Of a stretch of 64,000 nt of DNA, positions 10,711 through 21,833 are shown in pieces. The notes below the pieces were generated by a model. The model did no database searches and was not told the origin of the DNA. It was given only the letters and a program-made list of their open reading frames with translations. Source of the DNA: Eustoma russellianum (lineage: Eukaryota; Streptophyta; Magnoliopsida; Gentianales; Gentianaceae); NCBI GenBank assembly GCA_036186865.1, contig AP025065.1, positions 5,391,421-5,455,420 on the forward strand, in the 5' to 3' direction. Each line of letters starts with the position of its first letter. Positions within the stretch are counted from its first letter, which is position 1. Made by a program: the position numbers and the translations under genes.

Positions 10711-12610
10711 TGTATTTTTGCGGGGTATCCTAAGGAAACTAAAGGGTACTATTTCTATATTCCCTCAGAGAACAAAGTGTTTGTTGCTCGAAATGGAGTC
10801 TTTTTGGAAAAGGAGTTTCTCTCTAAGAGAACTAGTGGGAGTATAGTACAACTTGAGGAAACTCAAGTTCCACAAGATATCATTGAACCGTCTTTAGAGA
10901 CAATTTCAGAACCACAAACAGTTGTGGAGCCTGAAAATGTAACACAAGTCCAACGCAGATCTGATAGGATACATCGTCAGCCAGAGAGATATAGATTTCT
11001 TGTGACTGATGATAGTGAAGTTATGCTCATAGATCAAGATGAGCCTACTACCTATCAGGAAGCTGTGTCTAGGTCCAGATTCAGATAAATGGCTTGGAGC
11101 CATGAATTCTGAGATGCAATCTATGTTTGATAACCAAGTTTAGGTCTTTAATTGATCCTCCAGAGGGTATTAAGACTATTGGTTGCAAATGGGTTTTCAA
11201 GAAGAAAACTGACATGGATGGAAATGTGCAAACCTACAAAGCAAGGCTTGTGGCTAAAGGTTTCAAGCAAACTCATGGTATAGACTATGATGAAACCTTT
11301 TCACCAGTAGCTATGCTTAAGTCTATTCGAATTCTCCTTGCCATTAGCAGCATACTATGATTATGAGATATGGCAAATGGATGTCAAAACTGCTTTCCTT
11401 AATGGAAATTTACTCGAGGATGTGTACATGACACAACCTGAGGGTTTTGTAAATCCTGAGAATTCAAAGAAGGTTTGCAAGCTTCAAAGGTCCATCTATG
11501 GATTGAAGCAAGCATCTCGAAGCTGGAATCTTCGTTTTGATGAAACAGTTAAGAACTTTGGTTTCATCAAGAATGAAGATGAACCTTGTGTTTACAAGAT
11601 GGTTAGTGGGAAGTGCAGTAGTGTTTCTGGTCTTATATGTGGATGACATATTGCTTATTGGGAATGATATCCCTACCTTGCAAAAGGTTAAGGCTTGGTT
11701 AGGGAATTCATTTCTCAATGAAAGACTTAGGGTGAGGCTACCTATATCCTTGGTATCAAGATCTATAGAGATAGATCTAAAAGGATAATAGGCTTGAGTC
11801 AAAGTACATACATAGATAAAATGTTGAAGAGGTTCAACATGCAAGAGTCCAAGAAAGGATTCCTGCCTATGTCTCATGGCATTCATCTTAGCAAGAATCA
11901 ATGTCCTCGGACGTCTGATGAGCGAGATCGAATTAATAAAATTCCTTATGCTTCTGCGATAGGATCGATCATGTATGCCATGTTATGTACTAGACCAGAT
12001 GTCTCATATCCATTGAGCACAACAAGTAGATATCAAGCTGATCCCGGTGAAGGTCACTGGACAGCGGTCAAGAATATTCTTAAGTACCTCAGAAGGACTA
12101 AAGATGTATTCTTGGTTTATGGAGGTTTGGATGACGAGTTAGTTGTAAATGGTTACACAGATGCTAGTTTCCAAACCGACATAGATGATTTCAGATCGCA
12201 GTCTGGTTTTGTATTCATATTGAATGGTGGAGCTGTTAGTTGGAAGAGTTCAAAACAAAGCACTGTGGCTGATTCTACAACAGAGGCTGAGTATATAGCA
12301 GCATCAGATGCGGCAAAAGAAGCAGTTTGGTTGAAGAAGTTCATCACCGAGCTAGGAGTAGTACCTAGCATTGCAAATCCTGTGGACATTTATTGTGACA
12401 ACAATGGTGCCATAGCACAAGCAAAAGGGCCTAGGTCTCATCAGAGATCTAAACATATACTCAGGCGGTACCATCTCATTCGAGACATCATCGATAGAGG
12501 GGATGTCAAGATATGCAAAGTTGACACAAACGATACATAGCGGATCCATTGACTAAGCCTCTCTCACGGGTCAAGCATGATCAGCACACTAGATCTATGG
12601 GTCTCAGATA
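10711..12610 (+). pseudogene. Element B reverse transcriptase and RNase H
   Basis: Reverse transcriptase motifs appear across several frames: GCKWVFKKKTDMDG, YKARLVAKGFKQTHGIDYDE, WQMDVKTAFLNGNL, YGLKQASRSWN and the catalytic YVDDILLIGND at about 11630-11665. Frameshifts lie near 11090-11150, 11345, 11610 and 11790. RNase H is nearly continuous at 11794-12540 (GYTDASFQTD, TEAEYIAASDAAKEAVWLKK, YCDNNGAIAQAKGP, RSKHI). A further frame change precedes the C-terminal DPLTKPLS. Confidence 0.9.
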
Positions 12611-12627
12611 TTTGTAGGCCTAGTGCA

Positions 12628-14089
12628 AGTGGGAGATTGTTAGTGTATGTGCCCTAGGCCATGATTTGGATATTTATGTCATGCATTTATTATTAATAAA
12701 AGAGGTTTTATTATCATTATTGTTGGTTAGTATGTTACACAATTTTGATATATGTCCCTGATTCATTATTGTTATAGAGATAAAATAATTTATAATCAGT
12801 ATGAGTATTGATTTGATAATCATGAGATGATTATGTGTATGGTGATACGAATCAATCTCATAGATACTTGTTAGAGAACAGTGTATTGGATAGACCCATC
12901 ATGAGATTACTACATGAATTAGCGTCATAAGTAAATCTCGTGATAGTCATGTTTTAATCCTTTGACTTGAGATTGTCATAGTTTCCAACATAAGGACTAT
13001 TATATTTTGACATGATAAAACGTTATTCGTAACTGGATAATAATAAAGGTCATGATTGAATGTGATAGAAATTATGTAGAGGATATTGAACAATCAAGAT
13101 AGAATTTGTCCCTCCCTTTCGAGAGAGATATCTTTGGGCCCCTCGATTAGTGAGACTGTGAAATGCATGGCCGTGCTCAAATGAATTGATAGTGTGATCA
13201 ATATCATTTGTTTTATCAGTCTACTTAGAGATCGAGTAATCATATGTTTGAACAATATAAGTATGACGCTGACCATGACTTATGTTCAAACTAGATATCG
13301 TGTGACAAAGAGATTAATGCATGTACTAGTGTTAGGCTAGTTGGACTTTACTCGTATTAATTGGGTAGCTGTAATGCCTTGCTAGAGGCCAATTACGACT
13401 TGTTGGTTTAATAGCGATTTAATCAACTGCCAATTAATATGGGCCTATCGGGTCACACACAAGAATGCGTATAGCTGAGATTAATAATATTAATAATATT
13501 AATATTGGATATTAATTATTATTATTATTATTATCGTTTTTAATATTAATAATATTAATATTGGATATTAATTATTATTATTATTATTAATTTCGTTTTT
13601 TATGTATATATTTATATCATCGGATAATAACAGAGAATCCATATTTGATATGGATTTTGATTGGTTTTATCTAATCCTAACAGAATCCGTATCTGGTACG
13701 GATTTTGATAGCGTTAACAAATCCGATCTGCAATCAGATTTTTATATCTATATATATGTATGGAGCTTGGCGTATCTCACATACCAAGCAATTAGAAAAA
13801 AACGAAAGAACAGAAAACGAAACCCTAGAATCGTTTTTGTGAAAAACCGAGTTCTTCAGTCGCGCCGTTTGAAGAGCTAGCACTCTGGGCGGAAGCGTTT
13901 GTGTGGATACCGACAGAGGGTGTTCGTGATTTCGCACCTCTTCTATCTGCAGATTTCGAATATACGGAGGTAATTTTTGATTTCTTTTGTCGAATTAAAC
14001 GAACAACATGGATCCTTGGTAGGAAATCGGAGATCAAGTTTTTGTTTTCCGCTGCGCGTTTTGTAGTGATCTCGGTTGATTTCCTAACA
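12628..14089 (+). repeat. PPT and 3' LTR of element B
   Basis: The purine tract AGTGGGAGAT (12628-12637) immediately precedes the LTR (12638-14089, 1,452 bp). The LTR ends TTTCCTAACA and is followed by the target duplication AATCC. It aligns end to end with 5908-7363. Confidence 0.95.
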
Positions 14090-14094
14090 AATCC

Positions 14095-14442
14095 TTCGTA
14101 TGTCATGAATGTTAATAATGCGCCTAAGTCTTCTGATGCTGGAAATAACAATGTGTCTTGGAATAAGTCGTATGGAAGAGGATTTAGGAAGGATCAGTCG
14201 AAAACTTATGGTTCCAAGACTCCCTTCTGTACTTATTATAATATTGCAGGCCACACTGTTGATATGTGTTATAAAAAACACAGATATCTCCCGGGGTTTA
14301 AACCTAGAATTCAGGTAAACATGATTAAGAATGAGAGCTGTGGGTTTGATAATGTTGAAGCAGTGCCCAGTGTACCTCTGTTGCCTCAGCCAACAATGAG
14401 TTTGACTCAAGATCAATATGCTCAATTAATCAGTCTGTTATA
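14095..14442 (+). pseudogene. Element A gag, 3' part with altered zinc knuckle
   Basis: Gag of A resumes after element B. The zinc knuckle reads FCTYYNIAGHTVDMCYKK where C-x2-C-x4-H-x4-C is expected. The first Cys, the His and the last Cys are present, but the second Cys is replaced by Tyr, so metal binding should be lost. The frame ends at 14442, just before protease. Confidence 0.85.
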
Positions 14443-15597
14443 GGAGCACCAAGGAAGCACTGGTAAAAATGATGCTGAGGTCTCAAAGGCAACAAGTACA
14501 CACCATGCTATCATGTCAGCACAACAGACTGCAGCACCTGGTAAGGAGTCAGGTAAGTTGTCACAATCAAATTTAAATATATGGATACTAGATTCTGGAG
14601 CTAGTGATCATGTGCGTTCTCATTTGCATCTCTTTGATTCCTGTCTACCTGTCAGTTCAGTTTATGTAAAACTACCAGACAAGTCCCTTGCCAAGGTTAC
14701 ACATATTGGAACAGTAAAAATAAACCAGAGTCTGACTCTCACTGATGTGCTTTATGTTCCCAGTTTTGCTTTCAATCTAATGTCCTTAAGTAAACTCACT
14801 CAATCCAATTAGTTTCAAATTCTCTTTAAGTCAGATATTTGCTTGATTCAAGACCTCAGAACCAAGAGGATGATTAGTTCAGCTGAGGTAGATCAAGGTT
14901 TATATCATCTTCATGGCAAGTCCAAGAATGCAGTCCCATATACTTCTTCTGTGAAGTCCTCTCCTCTAGCATATGCTGTTAGCCTTTCAGATACATTGCT
15001 ATGGCATTCAAGGCTTGGTCATTTGTCAATCCCAAGAATAAAGGAAGTTCAAAAGCTTGATTTCTTAGTTAAACTTCCTGATCTTTCAGTTCAATGTATT
15101 GTATGTCCTCTTGCTAAACAAAAGAGAACACCCTTCCCTGTTTCACATTCAGTTTCTCAAAGTCCCTTTGCTCTTATACATATGGATATTTGGGGTCCAT
15201 ACAGATACCCCACCATGTACAATCAATATTACTTTCTTACTATCATTTATGACCATAGCAGATTTTGCTGGATATATTTGATGAAGTCTAAATCTGAAGC
15301 TAGATTTATTGTTGAGAGCTTTTACCATTATGCTTGTGTTCAGTTCAATGCTAAAATCAAAATACTAAGGTCTGACAATGGACAAGAGTTTCACACGAAC
15401 TCCTTTTATGCTTCTCATGGAATAGTTCATCAAACAACCTGTGTCAATACACCCCAACAAAATGGAATAGTAGAAAGAAAACATCAACATATTCTTTCTG
15501 TTGTAAGGGCACTTAGGTTTCAGTCTTCCCTTCCTTCTTCATATTGGGGGTTCTGTGTTCAGCGTGCAGTTTATCTTATAAACATTACCCCATACTA
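14443..15597 (+). pseudogene. Element A protease and integrase
   Basis: The aspartic protease motif is WILDSGASDHV (about 14580-14612). An in-frame stop at about 14810 separates it from pre-integrase LLWHSRLGHLSIPRI, a finger pair CIVCPLAKQKRTPFP, and the integrase core LIHMDIWGPYR, TIIYDHSRFCWIYLMKSK, LRSDNGQEFH and CVNTPQQNGIVERKHQHIL. It ends at INITPY, where normal copia integrases continue for another 150 or so residues before reverse transcriptase. Confidence 0.9.
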
Positions 15598-16300
15598 GCT
15601 TGACACATCAGGATTCTCCAGGTTTAACAGATAGTACGTATTACAGAAGATTAGTTGGAAAGCTCATTTACCTCACAATTACAAGACCAGATATAGCTTT
15701 TTCTGTTCAACAACTCAGTCAGTTTCTTGATTGTCCTACTGAGAATCACTTGAGGGCTGCACATAGAGTTCTCAGATATGTCAAGGGTTCTACTGGACAA
15801 GGTTGTTGTTCCCCAGAACAGGTAGCTTGAAGTTGAAAGCTTTTGTTGATGCAGATTGGGGAGACTGTCATGAAACTAGGAGACCAATTACTGGATATTG
15901 TGTTTTCTTTGGAGACGCTTTGATTTCTTGGAAAGCTAAGAAACAGACAACCGTGTCTAGGTCCTCAGCTGAGGCTGAGTATAGGGCCATGGCTATGGTA
16001 ACATGTGAGGTTCAATGGTTAGTCTATCTTCTGGAAGATTTGAAGCTTGAAGATCAGAAACCTGTGGAAGTGTTTTGTGATTGTAAAAGTGCAATATACA
16101 TTGCAGAAAATCCAGCCTTTCATGAAAGAACAAAACATATAGAAATTGATTGTCATGTGGTGCGAGATAAGGTGCAAGAGGGAGCAATAAAGTTGATGCC
16201 AGCAATTGGCTGATATGTTTACTAAGGCCTTAGATTCCAGACGAATGATGAGACTACTTGAGTTGATTGGTGTTTATAATCTCTACAGCAAGCTTAGCTT
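15598..16300 (+). pseudogene. Element A RNase H, fused after deletion of reverse transcriptase
   Basis: Immediately after the truncated integrase the sequence is already at the end of the RT/RNase H connection (YYRRLVGKLIYLTITRPDIA). The whole reverse transcriptase core, including any YVDD motif, is absent. RNase H follows with AFVDADWGDCHETRR, SSAEAEYRAMAMVTCEVQWL, VFCDCKSAIYIAENP and RTKHIEIDCHVVRDKV. Frameshifts occur near 15830 and 16200 (C-terminal LADMFTKALDSRRM in another frame). Confidence 0.9.
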
Positions 16301-16911
16301 GAGGGGGATGTTAAAGATAATGGCTGAAGGTGTGGCTGCAGGCATGTGAGATTCATATGCAGAACATATGGAGGAATCAGTAGGATAATACTGATCAAAT
16401 GGTTGTAATGTGTGATTGACAACTTAAGGAGCCGTGTGAAGTTGAAATTGTGGCAGAAAATATCTTGGAAGTGTGGTGATCCGGCAGTTGAAGGTGTTGA
16501 AGCGCAGTGCAGGAGTTGGAGTGCGCTGAAGAGGAAGAAGGAAGATATTTTAGCGGGACTTGTGTTTTAAATGTGTGAAGTTACATTTTTTCCCTTACAG
16601 TTGTGTTTGTAGTGGTAGTTAATAGAAGGGCATTTTGGTCATTGTTTGTGTTTCTTCTTCTTCAGAAAAACGGTTATACCCGTTTGTATAAAGTGCAGCA
16701 CTGCACCAAATTCATTTTTTCAAGCAATTGAGATATTTTTGAGTTTCTCTCTCCATCTCTTCTCAACTCCTTTCGTTGATTGCTTCTCTAATTGATTGCT
16801 CAAGGGTGAGCATGAATTCTTTTGTTTCTGAATTCTTGATTTGCTCTAGTCGATTGAGCTGTCGTCTTTGTGTACCAACTAAATTGTTGCATTCATCGTT
16901 GATTTTCTACA
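16301..16911 (+). repeat. PPT and 3' LTR of element A
   Basis: The purine tract GAGGGGGA (16301-16308) is followed by the LTR (16309-16911), which starts TGTTAAAGATAATGGC and ends TTTTCTACA. The target duplication TAAAA follows. Confidence 0.93.
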
Positions 16912-17884
16912 TAAAACGAGACGGATGGAGTAATTATTTTAGTTAGATGGCTGTTTTTTATTATAAAATGTCCCTACTTTAGAGAGAATGTCATGTTAAG
17001 AGGACACTTGTATTTAAAAGAGTGGGTATTGCTCTTTATTTCTTAACATTTTACTGATTAAAAAGTAAATAACCGAATGTCTTAGTAGGTGCATAAAAAC
17101 ATTTTAAATTTTGGGTTATCTGGTTATCAATAATATAATATGCAGAAGATCCGGACACTCCTTCGTGTCTGCTTCCTCAGAACAAATTTTAATAAAAAAA
17201 TTTTGAAATAAAAATATCAATTTTCACGAACTGAATGTCGGTTTTTTCCCTTTTTAAAATACTGCTTTCATATTCCTTTTGGTGCCTGACAGCAAGTCTT
17301 ATTAATTTTAACCGCAGCTGAATCCTCACATGTCAAGGCCACACCTGAGATTTCTATTCATCCTTAATTTCAGATGTCGGACTTTGACTCTTTACTGGAA
17401 GTTTCTTTCATTCTAAGCATAAGTGACATTTTATGGTGTTTTCTTTTTTTTTTTGTTTAAAATACAAATATATTAACTAGGAGAATAAAGCACGACGGTA
17501 TATGCAACTCATACAATAGCCCTAGCATAAAAGTTAATAAGATGGCTTATGAGTACATATCAGAAAATTAAGACGTCTAGACAGTGGACAAGTTAGCTAT
17601 GTACAATTCCCAACTCGTTTAGTAGTGTATCATATGTATTACTTTGAGAAAATGGGTTTTGCATATTGGCATACGTAAAATTTCATATGCATCAGCATCT
17701 ATGATGTGTTAAGGAAGCAGCTTCGACATAAGTATCAAAGCTTGGGGAAAATTTGCCCGTCAACAATATTTTGAAGAAGAATCTCACATATGAGATAATC
17801 CAGTAAATAGATCATAAAAATACAACATTAAAAATCCTATATCAAGAAACATATAGACGTCGGATATATGTATGTGTGTGTTTG

Positions 17885-17890
<6 letters not shown>
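16912..17890. other. Intergenic stretch
   Basis: AT-rich sequence with no coding region, RNA gene or recognisable element that I can support. Confidence 0.5.
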
Positions 17891-17983
<93 letters not shown>

Positions 17984-17990
17984 ATATATG

Positions 17991-18022
<32 letters not shown>

Positions 18023-18280
18023 TATATGTATGTATGTATATATATATATACATACATTATATACATAATATACATACATACATAGATATGCATATGTATG
18101 TGCATCCACACACATATACGTATGGATGTCTGTATACCTACATATGGTTATGCACAGATGCATATATACACACACAACATGGACACACACATACACACAC
18201 ACATATATATATATATATATATCTCTCTCTGTGTGTGTGTCTTTGTGTTTATATATATACTTATATACACACAGGCATAC
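17891..18280. repeat. Compound microsatellite (TA, TATG, CA)
   Basis: A run of about 65 bp of pure TA (17894-17958) is followed by TATG/TATA blocks to about 18060, then ACATAC, CACACA and a short TA/TC/TG tail to about 18240. All long apparent ORFs here are artefacts of the repeat. Confidence 0.97.
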
Positions 18281-18869
18281 GTACATACTGTTTTTTCTTC
18301 AAGTCAGGTCCAGTTTATCAGGACGGACAGCTGTTCATTGAGTCATCATTCATAAGGCTATTAAAGATGTGGAGTCATTGATGAACGTAGACTTAGTCCC
18401 TACTACAACGCATGTCAACTATGCTTATGTTAAGTGTGAACATATGACAATCTGGTTGCATGTACAGATGGTGAAAACGGAGAGGAAAGTACAAAAATGC
18501 ACCTTGATTGGTATAACGTAGGAGTGGAGAAATGTTGTAACAACCCAAGGAATGATTTCCGAATGCAAGGGAGAAACGGTATTATAGTAAGGGTTATGAT
18601 TTTCTAAAGCCAGAGAACACGAAGACAATGAAGGGAATACACTCTAAGAAGAAGAATAGGGAAAGGTTGCATAGGCTCACAGTTTTGCAGGTTTTAGCAA
18701 GGAAAGGCTTCCTAGATACTCATTTTAAAAAAGACAAAAATACTTTTATAACACAAAACTTGTCTTGTAATTTTAAAAATTATCGTTTTTCCGGCATATA
18801 TGACATCGCTGTCACGACATACAGTATACTGTGATACTATTTTGGTAGATGAACGCTCACAGTTGTTGC
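18281..18869. other. Intergenic stretch
   Basis: No supported gene. The short ORFs at 18425-18628 (minus) and 18628-18834 (plus) show no family I recognise. Confidence 0.4.
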
Positions 18870-19165
18870 AATTACGGCATGTTAAGCGAACTGAACAGTT
18901 ATCGAACTGTTCGAGTTTGATTCGTATTCGGTTTAAGTTCTTTTGTTAATTTTACTTAAACGAGCCCAATTCAAACAACTATTTGGATTTGTTTAGTTAA
19001 ACGAGCCGAACTGTTGGCGAACTGTTTGACTTGTTTAAACAGTTATAGTGTTATTGAGCCAAACTCAAACCAATTTTAAAGCCCGTTTAGCTAAACGAAC
19101 CTAGCCAAACAGTTGGTTTAGATAAACAAATCCGAATTCGAAAACCTACTATTCAGCTCGGCTTG
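18870..19165. repeat. Degenerate AACTGTT/AACAGTT repeat region
   Basis: Phrases such as GAACTGTT, AAACAGTT, ACGAGCC and their complements recur throughout on both strands, interleaved with GTTTAGNTAAACGA. It looks like an old degenerate repeat. I cannot name the family. Confidence 0.45.
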
Positions 19166-19182
19166 TTAAAACCTTAGTTGCT

Positions 19183-19459
19183 GTTATGGATATATTGGAA
19201 TCCCAATGATAAACATGATGTTGATATACATTGTAGAGATAGACATTATATTAGATGTGGATATCCAATGTATTATATATCTCTTTTGTATACCATGAAT
19301 ATCAGATTAGATGTAGATATTCTAAAGGGTTTGTCCAAGTTTATCTTCACTCTATGAGTCCTATAAATAAGACCCCATATCATATATGAAATACACATCT
19401 TGATATACAAAGTTCTCTTGTTTCTCTTTTCTACTATATTATTGCTTGAGTTTATAACA
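19183..19459 (+). repeat. 5' LTR of element D
   Basis: 277 bp, TG...CA ends, ending GAGTTTATAACA. It contains CCTATAAATAAGACC, a TATA-like promoter box, at about 19360-19374. Partner copy at 38713-38993. Confidence 0.9.
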
Positions 19460-19476
19460 CGTTATCAGCGCGAGCC
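19460..19476 (+). promoter_or_regulatory. Primer-binding region of element D
   Basis: CGTTATCAGCGCGAGC directly follows the LTR. Copia elements of this gag type usually have TTATCAGCACGA here, so one base appears altered. Confidence 0.75.
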
Positions 19477-19754
19477 AATCCCCTGTAGAACAAGGCGCAA
19501 AGTCGACCATTGATTCGTCTAAGCTTCAGGTTGACATCAATTTCAATTTCGGTAAGATCCTGTATACCTATTTAACATGATTCATTTCTGTCGTATACAT
19601 ATATGAACAAATTTTGTATACCTATTTAACATGATTCATTTCTGCCGTATACATATATGAACAAATTGCACTAATATGTTACTGACATCATATGTCAAAT
19701 CATACTATATTATATCCTATTATTATGTGAAGTACGTTTATTTAGTTTGTATAT

Positions 19755-20215
19755 ATATATACCTGGAGTATATCATTACCGTTATTTACGTACAAATGTT
19801 TGATATACCTGAAGTATATCAATGTCACTATTTATATTTGACATATCTGAAGTATGAATAATTATCATGCTTGAAGCATGACATGACTAAATAATCAACA
19901 TGCCTGAAGCATTAATTATCATTCACGAAGCATGAATTGTTAACATGCATGAAGCATTAATTGTTATCATGCCCGAAGCATGAATCGTTTGACATGCCTG
20001 AAGCATGAATTGTTTGACATGCCCGAAGCATGATTGTTGAAATGTCCGAAACATGAATAGTTGTTATGCATGAAGCATAAATTGTTGTCATGAATAGTTA
20101 TCATGCTCGAAGCACGAATCGTATCATCATGCCTGAAGCATGAATCGTTTTATCATGCCCCAAGCATGAATTGTTAACATGCCTGAAGCATTAATTGGTA
20201 TCATGAATTGTTTGT
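19755..20215 (+). repeat. Leader array of about 16 small hairpins with a conserved loop
   Basis: Units of roughly 24 bp read CATGC-CTGAA-GCATG followed by an AATTGTT-like spacer. The loop is mostly CTGAA, CCGAA or TTGAA. Stems vary together: TGATATAC/GTATATCA at 19801-19821, CATGC/GCATG in many copies, ATGT/ACAT at about 20042-20055 and TATGC/GCATA at about 20066-20082. The array lies between the PBS and the insertion point of element E, in the untranslated leader of D. Confidence 0.85.
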
Positions 20216-20402
20216 ACAAAGTTATTATGCTATTTTCGTATTAAATTGGATCATGCATTCGTAATTGTGATTTGCATAGATTTGTGTATATACGTATGTA
20301 TTTATTGTATGTAGGTATCGATTAGGTGCGATATGTATGAAAAGTGTATAAATCATGGTGAATTCTTGCGGCTGACAGCATGAGTGCCAAATATGTGTAA
20401 TA

Positions 20403-21770
20403 TGTTAAGTTATAAATTGTTTTGATGATGAAAAGATGTTTTAAATGAGTTAAATTTGTGTTTGACACTTGATGCAAGATGAGAAAATCACACTATGTCA
20501 AAAATGGTTGAGATTGGAACTCACTGTCCAACATCGATATCTCAGGTTAGGGACATCGATCGATCGATGTACTTCAGCCTCTGACATCGATCGATCGATG
20601 TCAGTCAATAAGCATTCTATTCAACATCGATCTCTCAACCCAGGGACATCGATCGATCGATGTCACTTCAGTCTCTCCTCAGAGAGACTTCAATCGATCG
20701 ATGTCAGTCAGAAAGGAATCTATCCAACATCGATCTCTCAGGTTGGGACATCGATCGATCGATGTCACTTCAGCCTCTGACGTTGATCGATCGATGTCAG
20801 GCAGTGTCAAAAACTGCAATGTTTTGGAGGACATCGATCTCTCCCCCAGGCACTTCGATCGATCGATGTCCCCCAGAATTCAAATTTTCTGAATGTTGGA
20901 ACAAAATCCAAGGGAGATTTATGATGTTTTCTCTTTCCAATCTTGCTCAAACTTCTTGTTGACTTTAACCCAACATATTGCATGCTTCCTTGACTATTGT
21001 ATACATGTTTAAGATTCTCTAGGGTGGCTATTCAAGATCAAATCACTCCATAGGGTGGCTAAAGACTATTTGGACATTGTCTTGACATTTTTTAAGATGA
21101 AGACTTGGTGGAGCGCCTCAAAAACGTGGTGAACTTCATCTATAAATAGAAGAGGCTTGGATGAGGCAAAGACACACTTTCAACATCATTAAGCTTCATC
21201 TTTTATTGTTATATAGTTCTCTCATACTTGCAAATTCGCTTAAAGCTTGTTTAGCTTTTCTTTGCACTTCTTTGTTGTATATTGAGAGAAAGAGAGTCAA
21301 GCACAAGAGGAACCATAAATATTTGATCTCTTGCTTGTGCTTAGACTAGTGAGAAAGTGTGAACCTTACTATATTTCTTCAGCCTACTGTGAGAAGTTCT
21401 TGAGAGAACTTTGTTGAAGTTGTTCTTGCTAAAAGCTGTAGTTGCTGTAGTTGCACAAGAGTGTTTTGTGCAACAAGTTGCTGTTGTTGGTGCTTACATT
21501 AAGGTGTTAGTGTAAGTGTTGCTGTGGTTGTTCTTATTGTCCTTAATAAGAAGAGAAGTTGTTGAAAATCCACTTTGGCAACAAAGTGGTAGTGGAGTAG
21601 AATCATTTACGATTCGAACCACTCTATATCCGGTGTACTCATTCATTACTTCTCGTCTCCCATTCTTGCTCTGATTTTGAATATCTTTTTGAGTTGAGTC
21701 ACACAAGAAAATTCCGCAAAAGAGTCAAACACTCTATTCAACCCCCCTAGAGTGTATTTCGGACCTAACA
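20403..21770 (+). repeat. 5' LTR of element E
   Basis: 1,368 bp, starting TGTTAAGTTATAAATTG and ending TTTCGGACCTAACA. A cluster of GATCGATC-core palindromes lies at 20553-20870. A probable TATA box (CTATAAATAGAAG) is at about 21140-21152. Apparent ORFs across the palindromes are repeat artefacts. Confidence 0.93.
20553..20870. repeat. Palindrome cluster in E 5' LTR
   Basis: About seven dyads with the core ATCGATCGATCGAT and ACA/TGT arms. The copy at 20581-20604 is a perfect 24-bp palindrome; others are at 20553-20570, 20645-20664 and 20747-20766, with imperfect ones near 20690, 20785 and 20855. Half-motifs ACATCGATCTCTC alternate between them. The 3' LTR carries the same cluster at 28985-29300. 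Confidence 0.9.
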
Positions 21771-21772
21771 AT

Positions 21773-21784
21773 TGGTATCAGAGA
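21773..21784 (+). promoter_or_regulatory. Primer-binding site of element E
   Basis: TGGTATCAGAGA follows the 5' LTR after two bases, complementary to initiator methionine tRNA. Confidence 0.9.
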
Positions 21785-21833
21785 CTAATCTTGATTGCTT
21801 GGCCTATCTTTGCAATTAGAAAGGTTAAAGATC

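Larger units (their letters stand above)
5908..14089 (+). mobile_element. Ty1/copia LTR retrotransposon B, full length, inserted in A gag
   Basis: Two near-identical LTRs (5908-7363 and 12638-14089) flank a 5.3-kb interior with PBS, gag, integrase, reverse transcriptase, RNase H and PPT in copia order. The target duplication AATCC (5903-5907, 14090-14094) lies inside element A gag. By eye the two LTRs differ at about 19 substitutions plus two small indels, so this is the youngest insertion here. Despite that, pol contains several frameshifts and an assembly gap, so it is not autonomous as written. Confidence 0.95.
1975..16911 (+). mobile_element. Ty1/copia LTR retrotransposon A, nested and degenerate
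   Basis: The element is bounded by matching LTRs (5' copy 1975-5122 once the insertion is removed; 3' copy 16309-16911). Its 5-bp target duplication is TAAAA at 1970-1974 and 16912-16916. The order gag, protease, integrase, RNase H is copia-type. Two younger insertions interrupt it: a solo LTR at 2009-4540 and complete element B at 5908-14089. The reverse transcriptase is missing. Its closest relative in the window is element C at 58741-64000. Confidence 0.93.

Noticed and set aside
17784..18381. Several overlapping ORFs rich in Tyr, Ile, Met, Cys and Val
   Set aside because: They are translations of the TA/TATG microsatellite on both strands.
19801..20215. Possible CRISPR-like array
   Set aside because: Repeats are short and variable, with no unique spacers and no cas genes; this is a plant retroelement leader.
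20553..20870. Possible CRISPR array or phage-type attachment sites
   Set aside because: The palindromes lie in a plant LTR and are duplicated in the other LTR.
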